Positions 9,028 through 18,866 of a DNA stretch of 64,000 bases are shown here, piece by piece. A program made the translations under genes and the position numbers. The first letter of the stretch is position 1. Each line of letters begins with the position of its first letter. The notes beneath the pieces are model-generated. The model was not told the origin of the DNA. It was given only the letters and a program-made list of their open reading frames with translations, and made no database searches. Source of the stretch: Pseudomonas asgharzadehiana (GTDB lineage: Bacteria; Pseudomonadota; Gammaproteobacteria; Pseudomonadales; Pseudomonadaceae); assembly GCF_019139815.1 (NCBI RefSeq), contig NZ_CP077079.1:5959001-6023000 (forward strand), read 5' to 3'.

Positions 9028-9058
9028 AGTAAAGACCCTGTAGCCACTATAGGGTCAA
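9028..9058 (-). promoter_or_regulatory. cadA promoter with CadR (MerR-type) operator
   Basis: Read on the minus strand: -35 TTGACC (9058-9053), a 19-bp spacer, then -10-like TTTACT (9033-9028). The spacer carries a near-perfect dyad, ACCCTGTAG-CCA-CTATAGGGT on the plus strand (9035-9055). An over-long 19-bp spacer containing a dyad is the hallmark of MerR-family activated promoters, where the regulator twists DNA on metal binding. It sits between divergent cadA and cadR. Confidence 0.88.
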
Positions 9059-9081
9059 GCACCCATTTGGAGATTGCTGCG

Positions 9082-9522
9082 ATGAAGATCGGCGAACTGG
9101 CCAAACTCACCGATTGCCCGGTGGAAACCATCCGCTATTACGAGAAAGAAAGCCTGCTGCCGCCCCCGGCACGCACTGACGCCAACTACCGCGTGTACAC
9201 CCAGGCGCACACCGAACGGCTGGTCTTTATCCGTAACTGCCGCAGCCTCGACATGACCCTGGCAGAAATCCGCAGCCTGCTCAGCCTGCGCGACAGCCCT
9301 CAGGACCAGTGCGAAAGCGTGAATGCGTTGATCGACGAACACATCCATCACGTAAAAGCGCGGATCGATGGGCTGTTGGCGTTGCAGGAGCAACTGCTGG
9401 ACCTGCGCCAGCGCTGTGGGGGTGGGGAGCAGTGCGGGATTTTGCAACGGCTGGAGGTCAGCGGAAGTGTGCAGGCCAGCGAGGCTGAGCCTTCGCATGT
9501 GGGCAGAAGCCATGGCCATTAA
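9082..9522 (+). CDS. cadR: Cd(II)/Pb(II)-responsive MerR-family regulator CadR
   Basis: 146-residue MerR-type regulator: N-terminal winged helix (MKIGELAKLTDCPVETIRYY), long dimerisation helix, and metal-ligand cysteines at 77, 112 and 118 (QDQCES, RCGGGEQC), the pattern of CadR/PbrR. The C-terminus ends SHVGRSHGH, a short version of the His-rich tail seen in Pseudomonas CadR. The start at the ATG of MKIGEL was preferred to an upstream ATG at 9022 that would begin inside the promoter region. It activates the divergent cadA promoter when Cd2+ binds, by family knowledge. Confidence 0.92.
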   Translation: MKIGELAKLTDCPVETIRYYEKESLLPPPARTDANYRVYTQAHTERLVFIRNCRSLDMTLAEIRSLLSLRDSPQDQCESVNALIDEHIHHVKARIDGLLALQEQLLDLRQRCGGGEQCGILQRLEVSGSVQASEAEPSHVGRSHGH

Positions 9523-9543
9523 TTCAAGCGAACGCAGTTCAAA

Positions 9544-9567
9544 TGTGGGAGGGGGCTTGCTCCCACA
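9544..9567. repeat. single REP hairpin between cadR and thyA
   Basis: TGTGGGAG / CTCCCACA form a perfect 8-bp stem around GGGGCTTG. It lies between two convergent genes and may also serve as a bidirectional transcription end. Confidence 0.85.
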
Positions 9568-9585
9568 CTTGAGCCGTGACCGGCT

Positions 9586-10419
9586 TTAGATCGCGACGTC
9601 GGCCTTGATGCTTGGGTCGGCGTCGTAGCCCACGATCTCAAAATCTTCGAATTTGTAATCGTAGATAGACGCAGGCTTACGCTTGATCACCAGTTCCGGC
9701 AGCTTCTTCGGCGTGCGCGCCAGCTGGGTGCGGATCTGTTCCATATGGTTGCTGTAGGCGTGGGTGTCGCCGGTGGTGACGATGATCTCGTGGGGGATCA
9801 GGTCGCACTGTTGGGCCAGCATATGGGTGAGCAGGGCCAGGGCCGCCGTGTTGTACGGCAGGCCGAGGAACACATCGGAACTGCGAATGTACAACTGCAT
9901 CGACAGATGCCCCTCATGCACGAATGCCTGGTACAGCAAATGGCACGGCGGCAGGGCTTGCTTGCCGTTTTGCGCGTTTTCCTGGGGGCTCTTGGTTTCG
10001 TCCGGCAGATATTCGACGTTCCAGCCGTGGAACAGGATGCGGCGGCTGTTAGGGTTGGTCTTGAGCGTATGAACCATATAGTCGATCTGATTGATCGTGC
10101 CGCCGTCCTTGGTCGGCCAGGCGGTCCACTGTTCGCCGTATACCGGGCCCAGGTCGCCGTCTTCGGTGGCCCATTCGTCCCAGATGCGCACGCCGTTTTC
10201 GTTTAGCCACTTGATATTGGTATTGCCGCTCAACATCCAGATCAGCTCGTTGGCGATGCTTTTGAAGTGAAGCTTCTTGGTGGTCAGCAGCGGGAAACCG
10301 TCGGCCAGGTTATGCCGATACTGACGGGCGAACACAGCCTTGGTGCCGGTGCCGGTGCGATCGCCCTTGGTCAGGCCATTGGTCACGACGTCGTTCAGCA
10401 GCTCGAGATATTGCTTCAT
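9586..10419 (-). CDS. thyA: thymidylate synthase ThyA
   Basis: 277 residues. Converts dUMP to dTMP using 5,10-methylenetetrahydrofolate. Catalytic Cys159 is in [10 protein letters not shown]; the N-terminal DRTGTGT loop (residues 20-26), the dUMP-contacting [12 protein letters not shown] and the C-terminal KADVAI ending are all present, so the enzyme appears complete. It follows lgt on the same strand with a 52-bp gap; the lgt-thyA pairing is common in proteobacteria. Confidence 0.97.
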   Translation of the reverse strand: MKQYLELLNDVVTNGLTKGDRTGTGTKAVFARQYRHNLADGFPLLTTKKLHFKSIANELIWMLSGNTNIKWLNENGVRIWDEWATEDGDLGPVYGEQWTAWPTKDGGTINQIDYMVHTLKTNPNSRRILFHGWNVEYLPDETKSPQENAQNGKQALPPCHLLYQAFVHEGHLSMQLYIRSSDVFLGLPYNTAALALLTHMLAQQCDLIPHEIIVTTGDTHAYSNHMEQIRTQLARTPKKLPELVIKRKPASIYDYKFEDFEIVGYDADPSIKADVAI

Positions 10420-10471
10420 ATCATTACCTGTATCGTTGAAGCCGAGACCTCGCAGGCCCCGGCGTTCGAAT

Positions 10472-11284
10472 TCAAAGCGCGGTGTTCTTCAACGGTTGCG
10501 GGCGATTGTACGCCCACCACAGCAGGCCCAGGCCCACGAGAATCATCGGCATGCTGAGCACCTGCCCCATGGTCAACCAGCCCCACGCCAGGTAGCCCAG
10601 CTGTGCGTCCGGCACACGCACGAACTCGACGATAAAGCGGAAGATCCCGTAGAACAACGCGAACATACCGGACACCGCCATGGTCGGGCGTGGCTTGCGC
10701 GAGAACAGATAAAGGATCAGGAACAGCGCCACACCTTCCAGGGCGAACTGGTACAACTGCGACGGATGGCGCGGCAGTTGCGCCGGGTCGCTGAACGGCG
10801 GGAAGACCATGGCCCACGGCACGTCGGTCGGCTTGCCCCACAGCTCGGCATTGATGAAGTTACCGATACGCCCGGCGCCCAGGCCGATCGGCACCAATGG
10901 CGCGACGAAATCCATCAGTTCGAAGAACGATTTGCCGTTGCGCCGGCCAAACCACCAGGCGGCGATCATCACACCGATGAAGCCACCGTGGAACGCCATG
11001 CCGCCCTTCCACACTTCGAAAATCAGCATCGGGTTGGCGATATACGCCGGAAGATCGTAGAACAACACATACCCCAGACGCCCGCCGACAATCACCCCCA
11101 TCGACAGCCAGAACACCATGTCGGAGAGTTTCTCCTTGGTCCAGGTCGGGTCGAAACGGTTCAGGCGCCGAGACGCCAACAGCCAGGCACCGCCGATGCC
11201 GATCAGGTACATCAACCCGTACCAGTGGATTTTCAGCGGACCGATGGCCAGGGCCACCGGGTCGATCTGCGGGTAAGGCAGCAT
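10472..11284 (-). CDS. lgt: prolipoprotein diacylglyceryl transferase Lgt
   Basis: 270-residue polytopic inner-membrane enzyme that transfers diacylglycerol from phosphatidylglycerol to the lipobox cysteine of prolipoproteins, the first step of lipoprotein maturation. The Lgt signature [15 protein letters not shown] (residues ~137-150, essential Arg139) and the MAFHGGFIG segment (His99) are visible, with about seven hydrophobic segments. It sits between a TSUP transporter gene and thyA on the same strand. Confidence 0.97.
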   Translation of the reverse strand: MLPYPQIDPVALAIGPLKIHWYGLMYLIGIGGAWLLASRRLNRFDPTWTKEKLSDMVFWLSMGVIVGGRLGYVLFYDLPAYIANPMLIFEVWKGGMAFHGGFIGVMIAAWWFGRRNGKSFFELMDFVAPLVPIGLGAGRIGNFINAELWGKPTDVPWAMVFPPFSDPAQLPRHPSQLYQFALEGVALFLILYLFSRKPRPTMAVSGMFALFYGIFRFIVEFVRVPDAQLGYLAWGWLTMGQVLSMPMILVGLGLLWWAYNRPQPLKNTAL

Positions 11285-11364
11285 TGCGACTCCTCGTTAA
11301 CTCATTCGTGATAGCGACCGGACCATGCCCGGGCGCGATTAAGCGTGCGTTACAGCTATTGCCG

Positions 11365-12147
11365 TTAAATCAGAAAGTTTATACCGACGCAGAACAGCAG
11401 GCCGGCGAACAGCCGCTTCAACAGGCGTGGCGACAACCGGTGCGCCAGGCGTGCGCCAAAGCGCGCAAACACCATGCTGGTCAAGGCAATGCCCAGCAGC
11501 GCCGGCAAATACACGAACCCCAGACTATGAGCGGGCAACAGCGGGTCGTGCCAGCCCAGAATCATGAAACTTAATGCACTCGCCAGGGCGATCGGCAGGC
11601 CGCAGGCCGACGAGGTGGCCACCGCCTGTTGCATGGGCACGCTGCGCCAGGTCAGGAACGGTACGGTCAGCGAGCCGCCACCGATGCCGAAAATCGCCGA
11701 GGCCCAGCCGATCACCGTACCGGCCAGGGTCAGCCCGACCTTGCCCGGCACCGTGCGGCTGGCCTTGGGTTTGAAATCCAGGCCCAATTGCAGGGCCACG
11801 ATCAGCGCGAACACGCCAATGATCTTCTGCAAGTGCGGGCCGGAAATCGCCTCGGCCGTCAGCGCGCCGAAGCCTGCGCCGATCAAAATGCCTACCGTCA
11901 TCCACAGGAAGATCGGCCAACGCACCGCGCCACGTCGGTGGTGCTCACGCACGGCATTGACCGAAGTAAAAATGATCGTCGCCAGGGACGTGCCCACGGC
12001 CAGATGGGTCAGCACCTGCGGGTCGAAGCCCTGCGCGGTGAAGCTGAACACCAGCACCGGCACAATGATAATCCCACCGCCCACGCCGAACAGCCCCGCG
12101 AGCACGCCCGCGCAGGCGCCCAGCAGCAAATACAGCAGAAATTCCAT
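11365..12147 (-). CDS. sulfite exporter TauE/SafE (TSUP) family permease
   Basis: 260 residues, about eight hydrophobic segments in two homologous halves, each with the TSUP glycine motif: GLFGVGGGIIIVP near residues 18-30 and AIFGIGGGSLTVP near 151-163. Family members move sulfur-containing anions or organic acids across the inner membrane, but the substrate here cannot be told. Encoded upstream of lgt on the same strand with an 80-bp gap. No sulfur-metabolism gene adjoins it, so naming it a sulfite exporter would be unsupported. Confidence 0.85.
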   Translation of the reverse strand: MEFLLYLLLGACAGVLAGLFGVGGGIIIVPVLVFSFTAQGFDPQVLTHLAVGTSLATIIFTSVNAVREHHRRGAVRWPIFLWMTVGILIGAGFGALTAEAISGPHLQKIIGVFALIVALQLGLDFKPKASRTVPGKVGLTLAGTVIGWASAIFGIGGGSLTVPFLTWRSVPMQQAVATSSACGLPIALASALSFMILGWHDPLLPAHSLGFVYLPALLGIALTSMVFARFGARLAHRLSPRLLKRLFAGLLFCVGINFLI

Positions 12148-12269
12148 GGGAGCCCCCGAATCAAGTCCGGCATGTTAACGGATGGAAGGCGTGCTACCCA
12201 ACTGGATACGATGGAACGCCTGCGGTTGAGTGGGTAGAGTGGCAAAAAAACACAAAGGGAAATCGCCTG

Positions 12270-13016
12270 ATGTGCCTGATTGTTTTCGCCTGGCGACCGG
12301 GCCACGCCCAACCGCTGATCGTCGCGGCCAACCGTGATGAGTTTTATGCACGCCCCAGCCTGCCCTTGGCCCAGTGGGAGGACGCGCCCCATGTCTATGC
12401 CGGCCGCGATCTGGAAGCGGGCGGCACCTGGTTGGGGGTCAATGCCGAAGGGCGATTTGCGGCCCTGACCAATATCCGTGATCCGCATCAGCCGCCGGCA
12501 CGCAAGTCTCGCGGGGAATTGGTGGCGCGGTTTCTCAGTGGTTCGCTGTCGATTGAGGATTATTTGGCCGAGGTTAACGGCCGTTCGATTGAATATGCCG
12601 GGTTCAACCTGCTGGTGGGGACGCGGGATGAGTTGTGGCACTACAACGCCAATCACACCGAGCCCACGCAGTTGAAACCGGGCGTGTATGGGTTATCCAA
12701 CGCAGGGCTGGACACGCCTTGGCCAAAACTGCTTAAGGCCAAAGCCGCGCTGAGCGAATTGCTGACCGATCCGCAGCCCGAAGCGCTATTGGAGGTTCTG
12801 AGCGATCCGCAGACAGCGCCGTTTGCCGAGCTGCCGGATACCGGCGTGGGCCTGGCCACCGAGAGTCTGCTGTCGAGCGTGTTTATCGCCAGCCCCAGTT
12901 ATGGAACACGGGCCAGTACGGCGTTGATTGTGAATGCCGATGGGACACGGCGGATGGTGGAGCGCAGTTTCGGGCCGCAGGGTGGGCGGTTGGGCGAGGT
13001 CGAACTCAATTTATAA
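12270..13016 (+). CDS. NRDE (TANGO2-like) family protein
   Basis: 248 residues starting MCLIVFAWRPGHAQPLIVAANRDE, containing the Asn-Arg-Asp-Glu motif (residues ~21-24) that names the family. Cys2 as the would-be N-terminal nucleophile after Met removal is consistent with an Ntn-hydrolase-like fold. The biochemical role in bacteria is unsettled; the eukaryotic TANGO2 relatives have been linked to lipid and haem handling. It is the only plus-strand gene between the lgt and ptsP groups. Confidence 0.88.
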   Translation: MCLIVFAWRPGHAQPLIVAANRDEFYARPSLPLAQWEDAPHVYAGRDLEAGGTWLGVNAEGRFAALTNIRDPHQPPARKSRGELVARFLSGSLSIEDYLAEVNGRSIEYAGFNLLVGTRDELWHYNANHTEPTQLKPGVYGLSNAGLDTPWPKLLKAKAALSELLTDPQPEALLEVLSDPQTAPFAELPDTGVGLATESLLSSVFIASPSYGTRASTALIVNADGTRRMVERSFGPQGGRLGEVELNL

Positions 13017-13031
13017 CCACACCCTGAAAAG

Positions 13032-13060
13032 AATGTGGGAGGGGGCAAGCCCCCCACATT
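13032..13060. repeat. single REP hairpin between NRDE gene and ptsP
   Basis: AATGTGGG and CCCACATT bracket a GGGGGCAAGCCCC centre, giving a nearly continuous palindrome between two convergent genes. Probably also acts as a transcription end. Confidence 0.85.
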
Positions 13061-13074
13061 TTGATCAGCGTCGG

Positions 13075-15354
13075 TTACAAGGTTTTCGCAGACGCCGGGT
13101 TGATCATCCGTGTCAGCCCCAAATTCTTCAGCGCCAACTGCAGCGAGCTGTGGATAACTTGCGGGTTGTCAATGGTCATCAGCTCGGCCAGCAGGTCCTT
13201 GGCCATGCTCAGTTCAACCTGGCGCAGCATCCACTTCACTTTCGGCAAGTTGGTGGCGTTCATCGACAGGCTGTCAAAACCCATCGCCATCAACAGCACC
13301 GCCGCCGCCGGGTCGCCGGCCATTTCGCCGCAGATACTCACCGGCTTGCCTTCGGCATGGGCGTCGCGCACCACATGTTGCAGGGCTTGCAGCACCGCCG
13401 GGTGCAGGTAGTCGTAAAGGTCGGCCACCCGTGGGTTGTTGCGATCCACGGCCAGCAGGTATTGGGTCAGGTCGTTGGAGCCCACCGACAGGAAGTCCAC
13501 CTGCCGCGCCAATTCCTTGGCCTGGTACACCGCCGCCGGGATTTCGATCATCACGCCAATCGGCGGCATCGGTACGTCGGCGCCTTCGTCGCGCACTTCG
13601 CCCCAGGCGCGGTGGATCAGGTGCAGGGCTTCTTCCAGCTCATGGGTGCCGGAGATCATCGGCAGCAGAATGCGCAGGTTGTTCAGGCCTTCGCTGGCCT
13701 TGAGCATGGCGCGGGTCTGTACCAGGAAGATCTCGGGATGGTCGAGGGTCACGCGGATGCCGCGCCAGCCGAGGAAGGGGTTGTCTTCCTTGATGGGGAA
13801 ATACGACAGTGACTTGTCGCCGCCGATGTCCAGGCTGCGCATGGTCACCGGCAGCGGGTGGAAGGCTTGCAGTTGCTCGCGATAGATCGCCAGCTGCTCC
13901 TTCTCGCTCGGGAAGCGCTGGTTGATCATGAACGGCACTTCGGTGCGGTACAACCCCACCCCTTCGGCGCCCCGTTGTTGCGCGCGGGCCACGTCAGCCA
14001 ACAGGCCGGTATTGACCAGCAGCGGCACACGGTGGCCATCGGTGGTCACGCACGGCAGCTCGCGCAATGAATCGAGGCCCAGCGCCAGTTGTTTCTCTTC
14101 TTCAACCACCTCGGCGTATTGCTTGCGCAGTACTTCGCTGGGGTTGGTGAACACTTCGCCACGATGGCCATCGACGATCATGTCGATGCCGTCGACCTTG
14201 GAGTACGGCAGGTCAACCAGGCCCATCACCGTCGGAATACCCATGGCCCGGGCCAGGATCGCGACGTGAGAGTTACCCGAACCGAGTACCGAGACCAGGC
14301 CCACCAGCTTGCCCTCGGGCACTTCGCCGAGCATGGTGGCGGTCAGTTCTTCACTGATCAGGATGGTGTTGTCGGGGTAGACCAGGTTGGTGGAGCGATC
14401 TTCCTGCAGGTACGCCAGCAACCGGCGGCCAAGGTCGCGCACGTCCGAGGCGCGCTCGCGCAGGTAGGCGTCGTCCATCAATTCGAAACGGTTGACGTGA
14501 TCGGTCACCACCTGGCGCAGTGCGCCCTGGGCCCACTGGCCGGTCTTGATCACGGTCTTGACTTCATTACCCAGCGACGCGTCGTCGAGCATCATCTGGT
14601 ACACGTCGAACAGCGCACGCTCTTCGGGGCGCAGTTGTGTCGCCAGCTTGGTCGACAGGTTGCGCATGTCGGCGCGCACGCCTTCCAGGGCGGTCTTGAA
14701 CAGTTTGATCTCGGCGTCGATGTCGTCGACGGACTTGTCCGGCACCACATCGAGGTCGGCCGGCGGCAACATGACCACGGCCGTACCGACGGCGGCGCCC
14801 GGTGAACCCGGCACACCGACGAACTTGGCTTCCTGGATGCCCTTGCCCTGGCGGCCCAGGCCACGGATCGACCCGGTGGCTTCGGCGTGGGCAATTACGC
14901 CGGCGAGCTGCGCGCTCATGGTCACGAGGAAGGCTTCTTCACCTTCGTCGAACTGGCGGCGTTCTTTCTGCTGGATAACCAACACGCCGACAACGCGGCG
15001 GTGGTGAATGATCGGTGCGCCGAGGAACGAGGCGTAACGCTCTTCGCCGGTTTCGGCAAAGTAGCGATAACGCGGGTGATCGGCCGCGTTTTCAAGGTTC
15101 AGGGGTTCTTCACGCGTCCCCACCAGGCCAACCAGACCTTCATTGGGCGCCATGCTGACCTTGCCGATGGAGCGCTTGTTCAAGCCCTCCGTGGCCATCA
15201 GCACAAAACGGTTGGTCTCTGGGTCCAGCAGGTAAACCGAGCAGACCTGGCTGCCCATGGCTTCCTTGACGCGCAACACAATAATCCCCAACGCCGCCTT
15301 GAGATCCTTGGCGGAGTTAACTTCCTGGACGATCTTGCGCAGCGTATTGAGCAT
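13075..15354 (-). CDS. ptsP: phosphoenolpyruvate-protein phosphotransferase PtsP (EI-Ntr)
   Basis: 759-residue enzyme I of the nitrogen-related phosphotransferase system. It has a GAF sensor domain (residues ~1-160), the PTS EI N-terminal domain (~180-300), the phospho-His domain with His363 in SGNSHVAILARAMG, and the PEP-binding TIM barrel (~420-740, including SVGSNDLTQYLLAVDRNN). It passes phosphate from PEP to NPr (PtsO) and then EIIA-Ntr, tuning nitrogen, carbon and potassium physiology. rppH lies 22 bp upstream on the same strand, the conserved rppH-ptsP operon of gamma-proteobacteria. Confidence 0.97.
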   Translation of the reverse strand: MLNTLRKIVQEVNSAKDLKAALGIIVLRVKEAMGSQVCSVYLLDPETNRFVLMATEGLNKRSIGKVSMAPNEGLVGLVGTREEPLNLENAADHPRYRYFAETGEERYASFLGAPIIHHRRVVGVLVIQQKERRQFDEGEEAFLVTMSAQLAGVIAHAEATGSIRGLGRQGKGIQEAKFVGVPGSPGAAVGTAVVMLPPADLDVVPDKSVDDIDAEIKLFKTALEGVRADMRNLSTKLATQLRPEERALFDVYQMMLDDASLGNEVKTVIKTGQWAQGALRQVVTDHVNRFELMDDAYLRERASDVRDLGRRLLAYLQEDRSTNLVYPDNTILISEELTATMLGEVPEGKLVGLVSVLGSGNSHVAILARAMGIPTVMGLVDLPYSKVDGIDMIVDGHRGEVFTNPSEVLRKQYAEVVEEEKQLALGLDSLRELPCVTTDGHRVPLLVNTGLLADVARAQQRGAEGVGLYRTEVPFMINQRFPSEKEQLAIYREQLQAFHPLPVTMRSLDIGGDKSLSYFPIKEDNPFLGWRGIRVTLDHPEIFLVQTRAMLKASEGLNNLRILLPMISGTHELEEALHLIHRAWGEVRDEGADVPMPPIGVMIEIPAAVYQAKELARQVDFLSVGSNDLTQYLLAVDRNNPRVADLYDYLHPAVLQALQHVVRDAHAEGKPVSICGEMAGDPAAAVLLMAMGFDSLSMNATNLPKVKWMLRQVELSMAKDLLAELMTIDNPQVIHSSLQLALKNLGLTRMINPASAKTL

Positions 15355-15376
15355 GGCTCGGGGTCGAACTCCGTCG

Positions 15377-15856
15377 TCAGTCGCGCGCTAAAAGGCGCGG
15401 GGCAAGCTCTTTGAGAGCGCGACGATAAACCTCGCGCTTGAATGTCACCACCTGGCCCAGCGGGTACCAATAGCTGACCCAACGCCAGCCATCGAACTCC
15501 GGTTTACCGGTCAAATCCATCCGCACCCGCTGCTCGTTAGAGATCAGGCGCAGGAGAAACCATTTTTGCTTCTGGCCGATGCACAGCGGTTGGCTGTGGG
15601 TACGTACCAGGCGTTGCGGCAAACGATAGCGCAACCAACCGCGGGTACAGGCCAAAATTTGCACATCTTCACGCTCAAGGCCGACTTCTTCATTCAACTC
15701 ACGGTACAAGGCGTCTTCAGGGGTTTCATCGGGGTTGATTCCACCTTGAGGAAACTGCCAGGCATCTTGGTTGATTCGGCGAGCCCATAGCACCTGTCCG
15801 GCGTCATTCGTAAGAATAATGCCGACATTAGGACGGAAACCATCGGGGTCGATCAC
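15377..15856 (-). CDS. rppH: RNA pyrophosphohydrolase RppH
   Basis: 159-residue Nudix hydrolase that removes pyrophosphate from 5' ends of RNA and so triggers RNase E decay. The Nudix box spans residues 38-60 ([13 protein letters not shown] then [11 protein letters not shown]). I take the GTG at 15856 as start because the family begins (M)[11 protein letters not shown]; the longer frame adds 20 residues unlike the family. A GAGGT box precedes it. Start of the rppH-ptsP operon. Confidence 0.95.
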   Translation of the reverse strand: MIDPDGFRPNVGIILTNDAGQVLWARRINQDAWQFPQGGINPDETPEDALYRELNEEVGLEREDVQILACTRGWLRYRLPQRLVRTHSQPLCIGQKQKWFLLRLISNEQRVRMDLTGKPEFDGWRWVSYWYPLGQVVTFKREVYRRALKELAPRLLARD

Positions 15857-15999
15857 GGCAACAACCTCGCAAACGCATGTCGCCGCATTGTTCCACAAAG
15901 GTTGTTCCAGCGGCAACGAGGCTTCTTAGCTTATGTGCACTCTTGTGAAAAGACCGTATTCTGGACGCCTTTTTACAGACTTTTCAGCGAGTAACTGCA

Positions 16000-16656
16000 A
16001 TGCGCCTGGCTTTATTCGACTTGGACAACACCCTTCTCGGCGGTGACAGCGACCACGCGTGGGGCGATTACCTGTGCGAACGCGGGATTCTCGACGCGGT
16101 AGCCTACAAGGCTCGCAACGACGAGTTTTATCAGGACTATCTTGCCGGCCGCCTGGATAACGCCGCCTACCTGAACTTCTGCCTGGAAATCCTTGGCCGC
16201 ACCGAGATGACCCAGTTGGATGAGTGGCACAACGACTATATGCGCGACTGCATCGAACCGATCATGTTGCCCAAGGCCGTGGAACTGCTGGCCAAACACC
16301 GCGCCGCCGGCGACAAGCTGGTGATCATCACCGCCACCAACCGTTTCGTCACCGCGCCAATTGCCGCACGCCTGGGTGTCGAAACCCTGATCGCCACCGA
16401 GTGCGAGATGCAAGATGGCCGTTATACCGGGCGCAGTACCGATGTGCCGTGCTTTCGCGAGGGCAAGGTGACGCGCTTGAATCGTTGGCTCGAAGAGACT
16501 GGGCATAGCTTGGAAGACAGCTATTTTTATAGCGATTCGATGAATGATCTGCCGCTGCTGGAGCAGGTGACCCACCCGGTGGCGGTGGATCCGGACCCGA
16601 ATTTGCGCGCCGAGGCCGAAAAGCGTGGGTGGCCGGTGATGACCCTGCGCAGCTGA
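16000..16656 (+). CDS. HAD-IB hydrolase, probable histidinol-phosphate phosphatase
   Basis: 218-residue HAD-superfamily phosphatase. Motif I is FDLDNTLL (nucleophile Asp7, acid/base Asp9), motif II is the T of IITATNRF, and motif IV is [12 protein letters not shown]. It is the positional and sequence counterpart of P. aeruginosa PA0335, which I recall was shown to be the histidinol-phosphate phosphatase that pseudomonads otherwise seem to lack. A role in histidine synthesis is therefore likely but rests on homology. Divergent from rppH. Confidence 0.85.
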   Translation: MRLALFDLDNTLLGGDSDHAWGDYLCERGILDAVAYKARNDEFYQDYLAGRLDNAAYLNFCLEILGRTEMTQLDEWHNDYMRDCIEPIMLPKAVELLAKHRAAGDKLVIITATNRFVTAPIAARLGVETLIATECEMQDGRYTGRSTDVPCFREGKVTRLNRWLEETGHSLEDSYFYSDSMNDLPLLEQVTHPVAVDPDPNLRAEAEKRGWPVMTLRS

Positions 16657-16663
16657 TGGCCCT

Positions 16664-16735
16664 ATCGGGGGCAAGCCCCCTCCCACACTTTGAGGTGTGA
16701 ATACATTCAAATGTGGGAGGGGGCTTGCTCCCGAT
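16664..16735. repeat. REP doublet (REPIN-like)
   Basis: ATCGGGGGCAAGCCCCCTCCCACA and its inverted partner TGTGGGAGGGGGCTTGCTCCCGAT, separated by about 24 bp, lie between the convergent HAD and DUF2269 genes. Confidence 0.9.
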
Positions 16736-16757
16736 GCAGGCAACTCTGTCTCAAGCC

Positions 16758-17171
16758 TTAAACCGGCTTAGCCCCCATCAACCCCGCAATCGCCACAAAC
16801 CCCAGCAGGCTGACCACCGCCAGCACCAGGGTGAAATTCAAGCTGCCGCCCTCCCCCTTACGCAGGCGATTAAGCCGCGCCACCAGCCAGAACCAGGCCA
16901 ACGCCGCGACGGTGTAGAGGATGCTGGAGCCCAGGATCCAGGTTTGCCCCAGCGGCCAGCCGGTCAGGTGCACCAGCCACCAGCCGGTGAACGGCATGCT
17001 CACCACGCATATGCCCATCAACAACCACACGAACGCCCACGGGCGTTGCACGGTCACCGCCGCGCCGGCGCTGCGTTTGCGCCAGGCCAGCAGCGCCAGG
17101 CCGAGGCCGCTGAGCAGCAACACCACGGTGGCCGCGATGTGGATAACTTTCAGGGTGATCAGGGTTTCCAT
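16758..17171 (-). CDS. DUF2269-family inner-membrane protein
   Basis: 137 residues with four hydrophobic segments (about 5-30, 42-66, 76-98, 112-132) and the amphipathic spacing of DUF2269 proteins. Histidine 11 and the first-helix pattern KVIHIAATVVLLLSG are typical of this family. No enzymatic motif is seen and function is unknown. It follows ilvA on the same strand with a 43-bp gap and may be co-transcribed. Confidence 0.75.
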   Translation of the reverse strand: METLITLKVIHIAATVVLLLSGLGLALLAWRKRSAGAAVTVQRPWAFVWLLMGICVVSMPFTGWWLVHLTGWPLGQTWILGSSILYTVAALAWFWLVARLNRLRKGEGGSLNFTLVLAVVSLLGFVAIAGLMGAKPV

Positions 17172-17214
17172 GTGTCGTCTTCCTTAAAGGCCGCGCCCTA
17201 ATCAGCGTAGTCGC

Positions 17215-18729
17215 TCAACCGAGGAACAGTTTATAGGCCGGGTTATCACTTTCATCCCAGTACGGGTAGCCAATCGCCTCCAGGGCCGCCGGCACCAGGT
17301 GACGCTCGCTCGCCGGCACTTGCAGGCCGGCCACCACACGGCCATCGGCTGCGCCGTGGTTGCGATAGTGGAACATCGAGATGTTCCAGCGCCCGCCCAA
17401 CTTGTTAAGGAAGTTGAACAGCGCCCCCGGACGCTCCGGGAACTCAAAGCGAAACACCACTTCGTTGCTGACGTGCGCCGCATGCCCGCCAACCATATGG
17501 CGAATGTGCAGCTTGGCCAGCTCGTTCTCCGTGAGGTCCAGCACGGGGAAGCCTTGCTCTGTGAGGCTGGCGATCAGCGCGCTGCGCGGGTCGGTTTCCG
17601 GGTGGGTCTGCACGCCGACAAAAATGTGCGCCTCGCTGCCGGAGTGATAGCGGTAGTTGAATTCGGTGATCTGGCGTTTGCCCACGGCCTCGCAGAACGC
17701 CTTGAAGCTGCCCGGTTGTTCGGGAATGGTCACGGCGATGATGGCTTCGCGGCCTTCGCCCAACTCGGCGCGCTCAGCCACGTGGCGCAGGCGGTCGAAG
17801 TTGACATTCGCCCCGGAATCAATGGCGACGAAGGTCTGGCCGCTGACACCACGGCTCTCCACGTACTTCTTGATGCCCGCCACACCCAACGCGCCCGCAG
17901 GCTCGGTGATGGAGCGGGTGTCGTCGTAGATGTCCTTGATGGCCGCACAGATTTCATCGGTGCTCACGGTAATCACTTCATCGACATAGTCTTTGCAGAT
18001 ATCGAAGGTGTGCTGGCCGATCTGCGCCACCGCCACGCCATCGGCAAAAATACCCACCGTCGGCAAGACCACGCGTTCGCCCGCCGCCATGGCCGCTTGC
18101 AGGCAGTTGGAGTCGTCCGGCTCTACGCCGATGATCTTGATCTCGGGGCGCAGGTACTTCACATATGCCGCGATGCCGGCGATCAGCCCGCCGCCGCCCA
18201 CCGGAACAAAAATCGCATCCAGCGGCCCCGGGTGCTGGCGCAGGATCTCCATCGCCACGGTGCCCTGCCCGGCAATGGTGTGTGGATCATCGTAAGGGTG
18301 GATGTAGACGTAGCCTTTTTCGTCGACCAGTTTGAGCGAGTAGGCCAGGGCTTCCGGGAAGGAATCACCGTGCAACACCACTTTGCCGCCACGCGAGCGC
18401 ACGCCTTCGACCTTGATTTCGGGCGTGGTCTTGGGCATCACGATCGTGGCCTTGACCCCCAGCACCTTGGCCGCCAGGGCCAGGCCCTGCGCATGGTTGC
18501 CCGCCGACGCCGTGACCACGCCACGCGCACGTTCTTCGGCGCTCAACTGGGTCAGCTTGTTGTAGGCACCGCGAATCTTGAACGAGAACACCGGCTGCAA
18601 GTCTTCGCGCTTGAGCCAGACCTTGTTGCCCAGCCGCTCCGAGAGCTGGCGGGCGGTCTGCAACGGTGTTTCCACGGCAACGTCGTAAACGCGCGAGGTG
18701 AGAATCTTTTTGACGTACTGTTCGAGCAT
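17215..18729 (-). CDS. ilvA: threonine ammonia-lyase, biosynthetic (IlvA)
   Basis: 504 residues, the long allosteric form. PLP-binding Lys51 is in FSFKIRGAYNK, the glycine loop GGGGLIAG binds the cofactor phosphate, and two C-terminal ACT-like regulatory domains (residues ~325-500) confer isoleucine/valine control in the family. It deaminates threonine to 2-oxobutyrate, the first step to isoleucine. Divergent from rpiA across 137 bp. Confidence 0.97.
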   Translation of the reverse strand: MLEQYVKKILTSRVYDVAVETPLQTARQLSERLGNKVWLKREDLQPVFSFKIRGAYNKLTQLSAEERARGVVTASAGNHAQGLALAAKVLGVKATIVMPKTTPEIKVEGVRSRGGKVVLHGDSFPEALAYSLKLVDEKGYVYIHPYDDPHTIAGQGTVAMEILRQHPGPLDAIFVPVGGGGLIAGIAAYVKYLRPEIKIIGVEPDDSNCLQAAMAAGERVVLPTVGIFADGVAVAQIGQHTFDICKDYVDEVITVSTDEICAAIKDIYDDTRSITEPAGALGVAGIKKYVESRGVSGQTFVAIDSGANVNFDRLRHVAERAELGEGREAIIAVTIPEQPGSFKAFCEAVGKRQITEFNYRYHSGSEAHIFVGVQTHPETDPRSALIASLTEQGFPVLDLTENELAKLHIRHMVGGHAAHVSNEVVFRFEFPERPGALFNFLNKLGGRWNISMFHYRNHGAADGRVVAGLQVPASERHLVPAALEAIGYPYWDESDNPAYKLFLG

Positions 18730-18866
18730 CGGAAAGCATCACTGGGCGGGTTGGGCAGGGCCGAGGAGTCTAACCCGGCTTTTGGCCGCACGACCACACG
18801 AATCCCGAGGTTTTGTTGGGTTATACTCGCGCCCCTCGATAACTCCCCGCCCGTTCCGGAGCCCGC

